From contig NC_067208.1 of the NCBI RefSeq assembly GCF_026262505.1, forward strand, positions 7,635,962 through 7,699,961: DNA of 64,000 bases, written 5' to 3'. How positions within the stretch are numbered: position 1 is the stretch's first letter; each line of letters opens with the position of its first letter. Shown one piece after another: positions 1 to 8,970 of the stretch. The translations under genes and the position numbers were made by a program. A model generated the notes under the pieces. It saw nothing but the letters and a program-made list of their open reading frames with translations, did no database searches and was not told the origin of the DNA. Origin of the DNA: Trichomonas vaginalis G3. Lineage: Eukaryota; Parabasalia; Trichomonadida; Trichomonadidae.

Positions 1-1
1 A

Positions 2-400
2 GAAAGTTCTGACAGAAGATATGTAGTTGTCAGAACGTCAGATTCTCATATGCAAGATACAGAATATTTTGACGCTTTGTCAGAATGTTTGACATCTGAC
101 TTTTACAACCACTTGTTCTCATATTTTATGACATTAGATATTTCTAAGTTCAATCCAAGACAAATTCCACATACCGAAGAGAGACAAACATTGTTAGAAG
201 CAAACAAGAGTGTATATGAACTGTTCATAGATGAAACTGACTTTGTGTCATTAGATGAAAGGTCATTGTACGATTCGTATAAACAATATTGTCAAGAATA
301 TGGTTATATGACAGCGTCTAAACGAACATTCTTGGCAAATGTCAAAAGTCTTTTAGATGTTCAGAATGGTGTATATACAAAGAAAAATTTTTATGAGTAA
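2..400 (+). CDS. D5-like primase-helicase, C-terminal end (5' partial)
   Basis: The frame is open from the window edge, so only about 132 C-terminal residues are seen. They contain RRYVVVRTSD, then EYFDAL and a FNPRQIP stretch, followed by LYDSYKQYCQEYG and SKRTFL. This order is typical of the end of the D5/P4-family superfamily-3 helicase and the winged-helix domain after it, which unwinds and primes replicating virus or plasmid DNA. The Walker motifs and primase domain would lie left of the window. The gene lies 38 bp upstream of a same-strand small gene. It is notable because replication in Polintons is normally attributed to protein-primed polymerase alone. The family call is by motif resemblance. 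Confidence 0.72.
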   Translation, partial: ESSDRRYVVVRTSDSHMQDTEYFDALSECLTSDFYNHLFSYFMTLDISKFNPRQIPHTEERQTLLEANKSVYELFIDETDFVSLDERSLYDSYKQYCQEYGYMTASKRTFLANVKSLLDVQNGVYTKKNFYE

Positions 401-438
401 ATTTTAAAAAAAATATTTTTTTTTATCCGATAGAAAAG

Positions 439-858
439 ATGACAAAATATATTTCAGTAAACAAGTACATGTCAGGACTTAAAGAAGAACTAGACCCATT
501 CACATATTTGAATGTTTACTTCTACCATTTTGAAAAGTCTTCATTCAGCAAAGTTTGGAACATCGAACCAGTTAAGTTTGCTATTGTGACTAAAAATGGT
601 GCGAAATTTGAAGACTTAGACATAGAAGGTTTGTTAGCAGTCAAAGAAAGTTTTGACAGAAGGTTCTCAAACCTTAAAGAAGGCAAAGCATACAAACTTG
701 TTATACCTTATGAACCAAAGAAAGCAGACGACTATGAATATTATGAGTCTAAGATAGTTGAAGTTCAAGGTAAATTGGGTAAAAAGATTTTAGAGTCTAA
801 GCCAGTGTTTACTCCTAAAGAGGAAGAGAACATTGACATTGACCCAGAAATGTTCTAA
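439..858 (+). CDS. Hypothetical Maverick protein, 139 aa
   Basis: No family recognised. It is a mixed charged, soluble-looking protein ending in an acidic tail (NIDIDPEMF). The tail resembles that of the 157-residue protein at 35673-36146 in the type-II Maverick (EEIDPEAI), and both occupy a place next to replication genes, so they may be distant counterparts; this is inference. The ATG follows an A/T-rich leader with a TTTTATCCGATAG element 38 bp after the helicase stop. No membrane segment or signal peptide. It converges on the gene at 875-1324 with a 16-bp gap. Confidence 0.7.
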   Translation: MTKYISVNKYMSGLKEELDPFTYLNVYFYHFEKSSFSKVWNIEPVKFAIVTKNGAKFEDLDIEGLLAVKESFDRRFSNLKEGKAYKLVIPYEPKKADDYEYYESKIVEVQGKLGKKILESKPVFTPKEEENIDIDPEMF

Positions 859-874
859 AAATAAAAGTTTATTT

Positions 875-1324
875 TTACATGTCAAATTTCTTTTTCTCTG
901 GAACTGGTTCAGATTCTTTCTTCTCTTCTACTTTTTTCTCTTTCTTTTCTCTCTTCTTCTTTTCTGGTGGAGTTATGTCAAATTTCTCCGAACCATATTT
1001 CTGTAAAAGTTCTTTGTCCTTTAATAGCTCATCTATTCTGTTTTCTATTTCATCTTCAAGAACAGCGCATGTGTCTTCTTTGCATTCTAAGAAGTTTTGT
1101 TGGACTTCATCTTTCCAATCGGCGTCATCTCTGTCAACAAGTCTGTCATTGACAAATTTTAAGACTGCTCTTTGTAATGTTTTATGGTTCTTGTCATATT
1201 CCCAGAAACAGAACTTTAGAACAAATTCACCTTTCTTGTTTACACTATGTAAGATTTTATGGTCGACAGATGTTTTGCTGTCAAAAAGCTTGTCTCGAAT
1301 ATAGATAGCGAAATCGCTAGACAT
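875..1324 (-). CDS. Hypothetical protein with lysine/glutamate-rich tail, 149 aa
   Basis: No recognised domain. The first 110 residues are a mixed globular-looking region with KFCFWEYDKN. The last 40 are almost wholly Lys/Glu/Pro (runs such as KKKREKKEKK), a likely disordered or nucleic-acid-binding tail. Start chosen at the ATG giving MSSDFAIY; it faces the ATPase gene across only 36 bp, so both probably use one bidirectional promoter. A long antisense ORF over the same bases is a mirror of the K/E codons and is not annotated. Confidence 0.65.
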   Translation of the reverse strand: MSSDFAIYIRDKLFDSKTSVDHKILHSVNKKGEFVLKFCFWEYDKNHKTLQRAVLKFVNDRLVDRDDADWKDEVQQNFLECKEDTCAVLEDEIENRIDELLKDKELLQKYGSEKFDITPPEKKKREKKEKKVEEKKESEPVPEKKKFDM

Positions 1325-1360
1325 TTTCTAAAAGATAAAAATTTTAATTTTTCTAAAAAT
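1325..1360. promoter_or_regulatory. Divergent promoter interval
   Basis: 36 bp of almost pure A/T separate the start codons of the 149-aa gene (minus) and the ATPase gene (plus). The strand toward the ATPase reads AAAGATAAAAATTTTAATTT. Similar T-rich leaders precede other Maverick genes here. Promoter role is inferred only from position. Confidence 0.4.
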
Positions 1361-2236
1361 ATGTTAGAAAAAAAGTTTGCTGACATTGACAAGAAATTTG
1401 AGAATGTTTTAAACAAGAACAAGAGGAAGTTAGAAAATGCTCAGATAAAGCCTATACATGACAAGTTCTTATTTGCTCAGAATGGTATAACAGGTCTAAT
1501 TGCACCACCTGGGTCGGGTAAGACTTTCACTTATCTTAAAATGGCTGCACAACAACAAGAACTAGATGAGAAGAACCCATTCTATGAGTTAGTTGTTATT
1601 TGTAGTACTTCTGGTCAATTTGACCAAACCGTCAATTCGTTCAAAGATATTATAAAGAAGTCTAAGTTAGTATGTATAAAGGATACTGAGTTGTTAGATT
1701 GGATAAAGAAGTACCAAAGAAGAGTTTTGAAGTATAATGCTATAAATGAGTATATAAATTCTAAGTTTAAAGACCCAAATGAGGAAATGCAGAGAATATT
1801 AGAGAAGAAACACTTCAGAAACAAACAGAAAGAGATAGAATACATTTCGAAGAAATTGCAATCTTACGATTGGAAGACATACCCTCATAGATGTCTTCTT
1901 ATCTTAGATGATTTCGCCTCTCATCCTTTGTTAAAGAACAGAGAACAAGACATGTGTCGAATTCTTAAGAAGCTCAGACACTTTAACATCTCAGTCGTAA
2001 TATGTGTACAGACAGCAAAGAGTTTAAGTAAGGATGTTAAAAGAATACTTACTGACATTATACTTTTCCCCGGATTGTCCGAAGACGATTTCATGGAACT
2101 TATGAAAGAGTCCATGGCAGGTAAGTTTGACAGACATGAACTATGGGAGAAGTACAAAGTCATACAAGACCCTCATACTTCTTTCAGAATTCATATCTAC
2201 GCAAACAAAGTTCAAATTGTAAAAAGTCAAGCTTGA
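1361..2236 (+). CDS. Maverick packaging ATPase (HerA/FtsK-like)
   Basis: Predicted genome-packaging ATPase that would drive element DNA into a capsid. Of 291 residues, the Walker A motif APPGSGKT lies at about 48-55 and Walker B LLILDD at about 179-184. After Walker B come a basic helix and a sensor-like region. Length fits the Polinton/adenovirus-IVa2-type ATPases. The homologue in the type-II element (45773-46660) has the same spacing and the same DDFA after Walker B. Start: the ATG at 1361 is used because the upstream in-frame ATG at 1259 lies inside the divergently transcribed neighbour. The downstream KilA-N gene is convergent, 16 bp away. Confidence 0.85.
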   Translation: MLEKKFADIDKKFENVLNKNKRKLENAQIKPIHDKFLFAQNGITGLIAPPGSGKTFTYLKMAAQQQELDEKNPFYELVVICSTSGQFDQTVNSFKDIIKKSKLVCIKDTELLDWIKKYQRRVLKYNAINEYINSKFKDPNEEMQRILEKKHFRNKQKEIEYISKKLQSYDWKTYPHRCLLILDDFASHPLLKNREQDMCRILKKLRHFNISVVICVQTAKSLSKDVKRILTDIILFPGLSEDDFMELMKESMAGKFDRHELWEKYKVIQDPHTSFRIHIYANKVQIVKSQA

Positions 2237-2252
2237 AAAATAAATGGTTCAT

Positions 2253-3077
2253 TTACTCTGATTGTTTGAAGTTGTCAAAATACTCTGTTATTTTTTCCTT
2301 TAACAATGGCAAATCTTCTTTGAATGTAAGTATTGTACAACCTTTCATATCATAGTGTGTTTGAGGTAACGTATCTTGAACTATTTGTTTCACATCTTCA
2401 TTCGGTGTCATTGAAATCGGTAAGTTTTCGCGATAGAACCAATTTCTGTCAGATTTGTAAATCTTAGCAAGGTCGTAAAAGCTTTTGTTGTTTCTTCTGA
2501 CTAAATGCAACATAACCATATCTTTATCTTCTTCATTTTCCATCTCTTCAGTATAAATCATATACTTATAGTTCTTTTCCTTACCTTTTGGTACCGAACG
2601 TGGTATTCTTTTCTGAATGCTTTTGTCTTTTGCTTCAATGACTTCATTTTTTGCTTGAAGTTTCTTTTCCATCTCTTCACGTTCTTGTCTATGAATTTCG
2701 TCAAGAAGTCTGTAAATATACCAAGCATAACGAGGCGAAGCCCACATTGCAACAGCATTTACAAGAAGTCTATGTACATACCAACCTCTCAAACCATTTG
2801 GCAAATTTTTACGATTTTCATGAGTTTTAGGCGACCCCGAAAAAAGTCGGTCTCGCTGTGCTTCGCTCAAAAGTTCTTGTGTGCTTTGGTTTTTGAACCA
2901 ATCGTCTGTATGTTTGGTATCTGGAGCAAAACATGCTGTCAAAATACTTTGCATTTGGTACATATCGTCTTTGACCGAACGAATGAGACGGAGTTGTTTG
3001 TTAAACTGTATGTACTCGTATTCTTCATTTATGGCTTCATGGACTATAACTGTTGTTGTGTTCTCTGTTGTTGACAT
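2253..3077 (-). CDS. KilA-N domain protein
   Basis: About 274 residues. The central block VHRLLVNAVAMWASPRYAW is the characteristic core of KilA-N DNA-binding domains found in large DNA viruses and phages. A charged coiled stretch (EMEKKLQAKNEVIEAKDK) follows, then a conserved C-terminal domain with RRNNKSFYDLAKIYKSDRNW that may be a second DNA-binding or nuclease-like unit. It is a close paralogue of 37000-37827 in copy 3. Residues differ mainly between WFKNQ and ENRKN, where the DNA holds a GC-rich palindrome-like insert. Start set at MSTTEN; an upstream ATG would add a hydrophobic stretch read from the promoter. The leader is shared with other KilA-N genes here. Confidence 0.82.
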   Translation of the reverse strand: MSTTENTTTVIVHEAINEEYEYIQFNKQLRLIRSVKDDMYQMQSILTACFAPDTKHTDDWFKNQSTQELLSEAQRDRLFSGSPKTHENRKNLPNGLRGWYVHRLLVNAVAMWASPRYAWYIYRLLDEIHRQEREEMEKKLQAKNEVIEAKDKSIQKRIPRSVPKGKEKNYKYMIYTEEMENEEDKDMVMLHLVRRNNKSFYDLAKIYKSDRNWFYRENLPISMTPNEDVKQIVQDTLPQTHYDMKGCTILTFKEDLPLLKEKITEYFDNFKQSE

Positions 3078-3164
3078 ATCTGTCTTTATATTCCGGATAA
3101 AAAAATAAATAAAAATAAAACTAACTTTATTTTTTATTTCGGGAAAATTCATGACAAATTCAAG

Positions 3165-3212
3165 AGGTGAGAAAAGAGGTGAAAAAACAGGTGAGATCTC
3201 ACCACTTCACCT
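3165..3212. repeat. AGATCT-centred intergenic palindrome (GGTGA variant)
   Basis: Repeated GGTGA steps run into GGTGAGATCTCACC and then into the complementary CACTTCACCT. It has the same architecture as the GGGTAGA...AGATCT...TCTACCC palindromes at 21310, 27677, 39428, 40546, 48316 and 62893, but with a different repeated pentamer. It separates oppositely oriented genes. No function known to me. Confidence 0.7.
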
Positions 3213-3247
3213 AAACATTATTTTTGCTGAAAAAGTGTCATTTTTTC

Positions 3248-3442
3248 ATGTCCGAAGACTCGAAGGTGCAACACTTCCAAAATACCGACGAACTCAGAAG
3301 AGCAGCATGGCAGTATCTTCTTGACAACTTCTTTGAGTTCTCCAGGTACACCTTGGAAAATGCTGAAGAACTCCGACACAGAGAATTTGGAGAAATTGCA
3401 CTCCAATACTACCTTGACAAACAAAGGGTAAACAAAGGGTAA
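3248..3442 (+). CDS. Small hypothetical protein, 64 aa
   Basis: Short protein MSEDSKVQ... rich in aromatic and charged residues (AAWQYLLDNFFEF, EIALQYYLDKQ), likely helical. Start taken at the ATG that closely follows the motif AAAAAGTGTCATTTTTTC, which also precedes the gene at 3483 and others. No family recognised. One of a run of short same-strand ORFs between 3.2 and 6.8 kb whose codon use is visibly less A/T-rich than the flanking replication genes. Confidence 0.5.
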   Translation: MSEDSKVQHFQNTDELRRAAWQYLLDNFFEFSRYTLENAEELRHREFGEIALQYYLDKQRVNKG

Positions 3443-3482
3443 ATTAAGACTAAAAACTTAACGTTTAAAAAGTGACATTTTT

Positions 3483-3683
3483 ATGAGCTCCGAGTCACCG
3501 AGAAAACTTGGTCAGATGTTAGCAGCTTACTTCCCTGAGGAGGATGGAAGCGTTACATACGTAAGGTTCAAAAACAACGAACCCGGAATTGCGTACAAAA
3601 TTCGCAATTACATGACCATGGAAGAGTACGAAAGGTTCCTACAAGAGAAACCAGCTCTAAACAACTCAGAAAAGAAAGAATAA
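3483..3683 (+). CDS. Small hypothetical protein, 66 aa
   Basis: MSSESPRKLGQM... with an acidic loop and YMTMEEYERFLQEK near the C-terminus. No recognised family. The ATG directly follows the motif AAAAAGTGACATTTTT, the clearest copy of the recurrent upstream box in this part of the Maverick. It follows the 64-aa gene by 40 bp on the same strand. Confidence 0.5.
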   Translation: MSSESPRKLGQMLAAYFPEEDGSVTYVRFKNNEPGIAYKIRNYMTMEEYERFLQEKPALNNSEKKE

Positions 3684-3711
3684 AAAGTTTAACTCGTAAT
3701 TGTTTATTTTT

Positions 3712-4302
3712 TTACTTGTATGGGCAAGCTGCAAGAATGAAGTCGACTATCTCAGTCTTTGTTTTGACGAGCTGGACGGCTCTTGCGAGTACGTCTGTTT
3801 TGCGGTCTCCAGCTGGTGTCTGACCTTCGTAATTGCGCATGTTCTTGAGAGCTCCAACTGTAAATGATTGTAGGATGAAGAGTCTCTCAGACTGCTTGAG
3901 GTAGTCTTCACGGTCACGAACCGAATCTGTGGTACGAGTCGAATCGGTCGATTTGAGGGAAGAGACTGAAAGCCTGTCGTCTTCCATAGGGGCAGTAGCA
4001 TACTCTTTGCGTAAGCGGTTCAGACCTTCTTCGAAGTCTTGGTCTCTCTTGGACTGAGATTGGAATTTGAATTGGGGTGGAGCTTGCTGGAACATCCAAG
4101 GGTTGGGGAAGTAAGGCATAGGCTGAGGAGGGTAGTTCGGGAAGCCTTGTAGTGGAAATTGGTAGTAACCTTGAGGTGGAAATTGGTAGTAATTTGGTGG
4201 AGGGACTTGCTGGAACTGAGGTTGCTGAGGAGACTGTTGTGGTTCTGCAGCTTTCGGTTCTTCTGGCTTTGGAAGGCGTTCAGGAAGAGGAACGTCAGTC
4301 AT
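3712..4302 (-). CDS. Proline/glutamine-rich protein, 196 aa
   Basis: The N-terminal 75 residues are Pro/Gln/Tyr/Phe repeats (QFPPQGYYQF, PNYPPQPMPYFP), low-complexity and probably disordered. After residue 80 comes a more ordered part with a Ser/Thr stretch (SLKSTDSTRTTDS) and a helical C-terminus (ILQSFTVGALKNM, TEIVDFILAACPYK). This could be a structural or scaffold protein, but no family is recognised. ATG precedes MTDVPLPERLP; the leader lies in the CCTGTCGGAAGG repeat region. Confidence 0.6.
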   Translation of the reverse strand: MTDVPLPERLPKPEEPKAAEPQQSPQQPQFQQVPPPNYYQFPPQGYYQFPLQGFPNYPPQPMPYFPNPWMFQQAPPQFKFQSQSKRDQDFEEGLNRLRKEYATAPMEDDRLSVSSLKSTDSTRTTDSVRDREDYLKQSERLFILQSFTVGALKNMRNYEGQTPAGDRKTDVLARAVQLVKTKTEIVDFILAACPYK

Positions 4303-4310
4303 CCGTTTGT

Positions 4311-4511
4311 GTCCTGTCGGAAGGAAAAACTTTTCCTGTCGGAAGGAAGAACTTTTTCCTGAAGTTCGACCAAAAAGTTCTCAATTTTCGAAAATTTGAA
4401 TGGTTTACGGACGGACAACTGGAAGAGTTCTTCCTGTCGGAAGGAAAAATTTTTCCCTTTGTCCGGAAAATTTTTCCAGTTGTCGGGAAAATATTTTCCT
4501 GTCGGATGGAA
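4311..4511. repeat. Dispersed CCTGTCGGAAGG repeats
   Basis: At least four copies of a unit close to TTCCTGTCGGAAGGAAAAA occur at about 4313, 4333, 4430 and 4498, each followed by a run that can fold back on the next TTTTTCC. Spacers have lesser copies (TGTCGGGAAAAT). No gene is supported in this stretch; ORFs reading through it are the repeats translated. Confidence 0.6.
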
Positions 4512-4520
4512 GGACTCGGA

Positions 4521-4890
4521 ATGCCAGAAGGATTTGACGAGGCAATTTACCTATTGAATTAACGACTGCGTAAAAGACTACTTGCGCAAGGTAATGAAGC
4601 CCAAGGTCAAGTTCACCGCTATTTCTGGAAGGGCTGTCTTGAATCTCGAGACTTCGACTGGAATTCCAATTCAAATACCAGACGGGACAGCCTACGATGG
4701 CATAAAGGACGCCAAAAGAGAAGCTCTTGTTAAGTTCCTAAACAAACGTCCTTGGATAAAAATACCAAACAAGGAGAACCCCCTACCCCATATGAAATTG
4801 GCAATTCAGTCTCTCCTTCACTTCTCGGGTCAGCCGTTCTACATAACCTGTGAAGGCGACATCCAACCAGTTCTAAACCTTAACGTTTAG
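4521..4890 (+). pseudogene. Small Maverick gene with a probable frameshift
   Basis: An ORF of about 99 residues starting MKPKVKF (ATG at 4594) runs to 4890, with VLNLETSTGIPIQIPDG and KLAIQSLLHFSGQPF. The frame is open further upstream to a stop at 4555. A separate short ORF starting MPEGFDEAIYLL at 4521 ends at 4562 in another frame, and the sequence continues sensibly (DCVKDYLRK) one base out of frame. I read this as one gene broken by a one-base change near 4560. The alternative is an intact gene starting at 4594. No family recognised. Confidence 0.45.
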
Positions 4891-4917
4891 AGTAAAAACA
4901 TTTTTTTCATTTTTTGA

Positions 4918-5501
4918 ATGAAGCAAGTTAAATTCGTCCCACACCAATCTCAATGGACCGATGAAGAGTTTCAAGCCATAGTTGAAGACGTTGAGAACGA
5001 CATAGACGGCGAACTTGAAGGAGCTCAAATCACAATTGCAACCAAAATTGCAGAGTCAAGGAACAGATAGCTCCACTTAAAGCTACCAAAGCTACTCTTG
5101 ACCTCATGGATAGTTACCGTTTAGATGTCAAGAGTGGAATAAGACAATTAAAATTAAAACTTCTAAACTACGAAGCTATACTCCAAAAGTTAGCAGAAAT
5201 GAGAAGACTTTACCAGAGCTACTTACATGTAAGGGACTTACCTTCAAGCAGTCCGACCAAAGATGAATTTGTTGACATTGTCCCAATTTTGTCCGAAAGT
5301 CAGCTCAGATGTTTCGAACTGCTCCCAACATATCCAGAATATGAACGTTTGCCTGAACTCTTTCGGTTCCTCAAAAAACGTTTTTTGGTTCTCATGTTCG
5401 AAACTTTTATCGGAAGAGACAACAAACGTTCAGAAGAAGAACAAGATATTATTTTAAACTTGTTGTATGACATAACTGTCATAACAAGCTTTTTGAAGTA
5501 A
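4918..5501 (+). pseudogene. Hypothetical Maverick gene, frameshifted
   Basis: A 50-residue ORF (MKQVKFVPHQSQWTDEEF...) ends at 5070. From about 5061 a second frame is open to 5501; upstream of its first ATG at 5106 it already reads APLKATKATLDL. The two join smoothly with one frame change near 5060, so the original product was about 190 residues, mostly helical, with LKLKLLNYEAILQKLAEM as a possible coiled coil. No domain recognised. If the frameshift is a sequencing error, this is one gene. Confidence 0.45.
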
Positions 5502-5532
5502 AACCGCCATTCTCAAACCACTTCATTTTTCG

Positions 5533-6215
5533 ATGTCCGAACAAGCACCGAAGCCAAACTCAATGGCAGATGTCCTTTCAAGGTTGCCAGACAAGCGCCC
5601 AGTTCAACTTCAAATTGCCCAATTGAAAGCTCATCTGACAAACACCATTAAGACTCTCCAAAGTAGTCTTATGACAGAGATGACCAATCTCAAAGCCAAT
5701 GTCCTCACGAACCAAGCTTCCAATGAGAAAGTCCTGAACGATTTCGCGGAAACCTTGCGCCAATACGACATAGAGAACCGAACCTTGCCGACTCATCTAC
5801 CGTTTCTTCGAAGAGATAGACGCCATCTGGAAGGTACTCGGAAAGGACAGAACATGCAACACCGTACTTCGTGAACACAGAATTGCCGAAGGTATTATCA
5901 AAGAAGAGGAAGAAGAGGAAGAAGAGGAAGAAGAGAAACACGAAGAAGGAAGGTTTGGGCAACCCTTGTTGCCGATGACGCTTACGAAATTTCCCAACCC
6001 TACCCATACCAAATCCGCAACAAGGAGACAGGCAAGGTTCTTACCCCAGTCCTCAACAACTTGGGACACTTGAACCTTAACCTTCGGAATTACGGTTCAA
6101 TTCCATGGGAAGCTTGTCGCAATTCAATGGGTTCCAAATCCACAAGAAGACGAGGGTCAGACACATTGACGGTGACAAGCTCAACAACCGTAAGGAGAAC
6201 CTCGAGTGGTTCTAA
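5533..6215 (+). pseudogene. Broken NUMOD4/HNH-type endonuclease with acidic linker
   Basis: Three regions appear in three successive frames. 5533 to about 5800 encodes a helical N-terminus (MSEQAPKPNSM...). Then an IIKEEEEEE acidic run to about 5940. From about 5950 the frames give WATLVADDAYEIS, IRNKETGKVL, HGKLVAIQWVPNPQ and finally VRHIDGDKLNNRKENLEW. The last two blocks are the signature of HNH homing-type endonucleases with a NUMOD4 module. At least three one-base shifts separate the parts (near 5805, 5945 and in 6095-6150), so no nuclease can be made from the sequence as given. Fusion of the acidic N-terminus with the nuclease is my reading of one continuous decayed gene. Confidence 0.6.
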
Positions 6216-6305
6216 GAGTAAAAAAATTTTATTTTAGGGGGAAACCCCAAGTAAATTTAGGTGTTTATTTGGATAAGTATGTTAAATTAAGGGTAATTTG
6301 CAAAA

Positions 6306-6527
6306 TTAGTTCCCGACCTTTGAATTGGGCTCTTTCGTTATCCCAGTTGCGTAGGAGGTCGTCCCAGAGGAGTTGTAGAATTGCCAATCCAAGGACGATT
6401 TGTCCTCCCAGGCATTGAGGATGTACTGCTCGTAGAGTTTCATGACCTCTGCCTTGCACCAGACACCCTCTCCCTTGGAACGTAAGGCTTCTTCGAAGTG
6501 CTCGAATGCGATTGGCTGCGTGACCAT
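6306..6527 (-). CDS. Small hypothetical protein, 73 aa
   Basis: MVTQPIAFEHFEEALRSK... with CKAEVMKLYEQYILNAW, a predicted helical protein of unknown function. It is divergent from the gene at 6558. The short interval holds AAAAAGTGTCATTT on the minus strand, the box seen before other small genes of this Maverick. Start set at the first ATG after the box. No homologue elsewhere in the window. Confidence 0.5.
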   Translation of the reverse strand: MVTQPIAFEHFEEALRSKGEGVWCKAEVMKLYEQYILNAWEDKSSLDWQFYNSSGTTSYATGITKEPNSKVGN

Positions 6528-6557
6528 CCGAAATGACACTTTTTGTCCGTTTGGTCA

Positions 6558-6803
6558 ATGTTTGTGTCTCGTGCCATAGTCGACGAAAATACAGACAAAC
6601 AGGTTATATATGAGTTTGAGACCAAGAATGGTGTAACTCGACCTGTCCGATTCAAAGACTCCGAGGGCGACCATGAAATTAAACGGAAATTAGCTAGGAA
6701 GGAATATAAAATGGACTGGTTGCCACCACCTCCACCTCCACCACCTTTACCTGTTCCTCAAGTAAATAAGCCTTTCCCGTTCCCAAGAATTCCCACATTT
6801 TAA
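6558..6803 (+). CDS. Small protein with polyproline tail, 81 aa
   Basis: Starts MFVSRAIVDENTDKQ, has a short beta-type region (VIYEFETKNGVTRPVRF), then a run of eight prolines followed by LPVPQVNKPFPFPRIP. No family recognised; polyproline tails are common in exposed or protein-binding segments. It ends 22 bp before the end of the convergent polymerase gene. Confidence 0.5.
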   Translation: MFVSRAIVDENTDKQVIYEFETKNGVTRPVRFKDSEGDHEIKRKLARKEYKMDWLPPPPPPPPLPVPQVNKPFPFPRIPTF

Positions 6804-6825
6804 TTCAAATTCGAATAAAAATTTT

Positions 6826-8970
6826 TTATTTCATGCAATGTTTTATTTCTGTGCCGTCTTCAAGTATGCCCCAGTACTTACGCTTGGAGAGGACATGAAC
6901 TTCGGTGAAAATTTTGTCCAATTTGAATTGACCCATCTTTTCACCGACCATTCCCATTTCAATGAGTTTGTTGTATCCTTCTTCGTTCGTCATGAGTGCG
7001 TCAATGTTCTCATAGTAAACCACACTTTGGATTTGACTTCGGAGAAGAATTTGTTGTAGTTGTCAAGGACTGCCTTTGCGAACTGAGGGTAAGACCAATG
7101 TTCGACAATAGGTTTTAATGTGGTTACTAAGCCACTTTGACCTTGAGTGAATTCGTACTTCAAAACAAAAGGAGAAAACCTTTCAACAAAGTTGTCGACC
7201 TTCTCATAATGTTTACTCTTCATCTCTTGAGGTTTCTTAATGGAATATCCCCATGTCGAATTCATAAGCAATTTGAGTGTCATTGCAAGTTTGGGGTTTG
7301 AAGCTTTCCTAATATCATACAGTTGTTGTATGACTTTTCCAACTGTATAGTTCCTTCCCGGGAACTCACCATCTTCGTTTGGAATTCCAGTCGGAATATA
7401 TTGGACAAACCTCATGTATGCAGCGTTAAGGTCGACATAGTATATCTTTTCATCTGAGTCGAACTTGTCGCAACCAATTGGTCCAGTTTGTGGAAATTCA
7501 AGTGAGTCTCTTATCTTCTGAGAAACTTCTCCTGTTATCTCATAAACATCGTCGAAGCAACCTGTTTCATATAAAACCTTCTGACCTAACTCAGATGCTC
7601 TCCAATACAATTTGACGTCAATTGGATGTCTCAATGGAAGTTTGTTTATAGCATCTTGAAGTTCTTGCAACCTCATTGGAAGTTCTTCTGGTTCAGGTTG
7701 GTATCCGAACAATCCAACTCCTTGTGGAATTGTGTACTTCTTTTGTACTAGAACTTTGTCTGGAACAACTTTTGGTCTTGCTAACAGTGAAAAGTTTGTT
7801 TCGTCTTTTGGTACAAAAGTTTCTGTCAGCTTGTCATCTGGAATTGGTTCCAACAAACCTTTCTCGAAAAGAATGTTTACAGCTCTGACAATGTTGCACT
7901 TGCCTTTTCCGAACAATGGGTTTGTAAGACTTTCGTTCAACATGAAGTGGTTGTGGACAATTACAATCTTCAACCATGGTAAATTGTCAACAACATAGTC
8001 GTCATGTGAAGAACCTTTAGCTGTAGGTATGTTGACTCGGATATTGACATTTGCCAACGGTGCAATTTTTGCCAATTGACCTCTGAGAATGTACCTTGTC
8101 TTCACACATGACTCAAGATACTTCATCTTCTCATCTGTAACAAGACCAGAGTTCCTGAGACATGTAAGAATGCAAGGTTCATTGACAATTGTTTCAATTG
8201 AATTGTAAATTCCATACCTTGTCAAGTCAATGTCAGACTTATTTATGAACGGGAAGTATCCAGCATGTTGTCTGACTGCTTGAGGGTTAGGTTGGTACCA
8301 TTCGAACTTGACACTTGCAATTCCTTCAATTGCATTCAAAATGTCTGAGTCGGAGTCAACCATTTGTTCTCTCTTTGTAGTCTTGAAAGCGTCAAGAAGT
8401 TTTGCAGCTGTTTGTTCATTGCCATTTGCATAGTAAATGTGACCATCCAAATCTGTTATGGTCAATCTGAGATTGTCCTTTCTTATTTCCGTCTTGTATG
8501 CAGCAAGTACTCCCATGAAGCCTTCTTTGTTCTTTCCTTCGTCAAAGTTTACTGTAAAGGTTCGACCAGATGTAATTTGACTTCTAACTTCACGATACTT
8601 TTCATATGCATATCTTGTTCTTTCCATGGGAGCATGACCATCCTCTGCACTACCTTTTTTCCTTCTCAAAGGATGCAATTGTTCGTCATGTTTCCAGTAG
8701 AATCTGGCAAAGCCGTCGTGTCCTTCAACTTGAGGTTCACTAACATCGAAAGGCATGTCCATAAGACGTTCTTCTTCTAACCTCTCTAGTCTGTTTGGAT
8801 AATTGGCACGTGCTGTTTCCAAATCCATTTCGTAGCAGACCAGCCAGTTTGTCATAGACTTTTATGGGTCTTCCCTTCCTATATTTAAACTTCTTCGAAA
8901 CTCTCCAACCATATCTTTGCAACTCTGCTTTTATTCTAGCAGACTTTCTATCCATTCTATATGGGGGCAT
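6826..8970 (-). pseudogene. Family-B DNA polymerase (Maverick type), frameshifted and C-terminally short
   Basis: Replicative DNA polymerase B of protein-primed type, expected to copy the element. Read from MPPYRMDRKS at 8970. A one-base shift near 8855 enters the main 600-residue frame, and another near 7020 enters the last 65 residues. Palm motif A reads YYVDLNAAYMRF, motif B KLLMNSTWGYS, and motif C YYENIDALM, where the usual DTD would be NID. The protein ends about 60 residues after motif C at EIKHCMK, so most of the thumb is missing. About 710 residues against about 1250 codons for the copy-3 gene. The exonuclease motifs are not evident. It may be inactive or a very divergent lineage. 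Confidence 0.75.

Noticed and set aside
879-1304. 141-residue plus-strand ORF rich in Phe and Ser
   Set aside because: Antisense of the K/E-rich gene at 875-1324; runs of TTC/TCT mirror GAA/AGA codons.
7676-8780. Plus-strand ORFs of 70-138 residues over the polymerase
   Set aside because: Antisense to conserved polymerase motifs; no support of their own.
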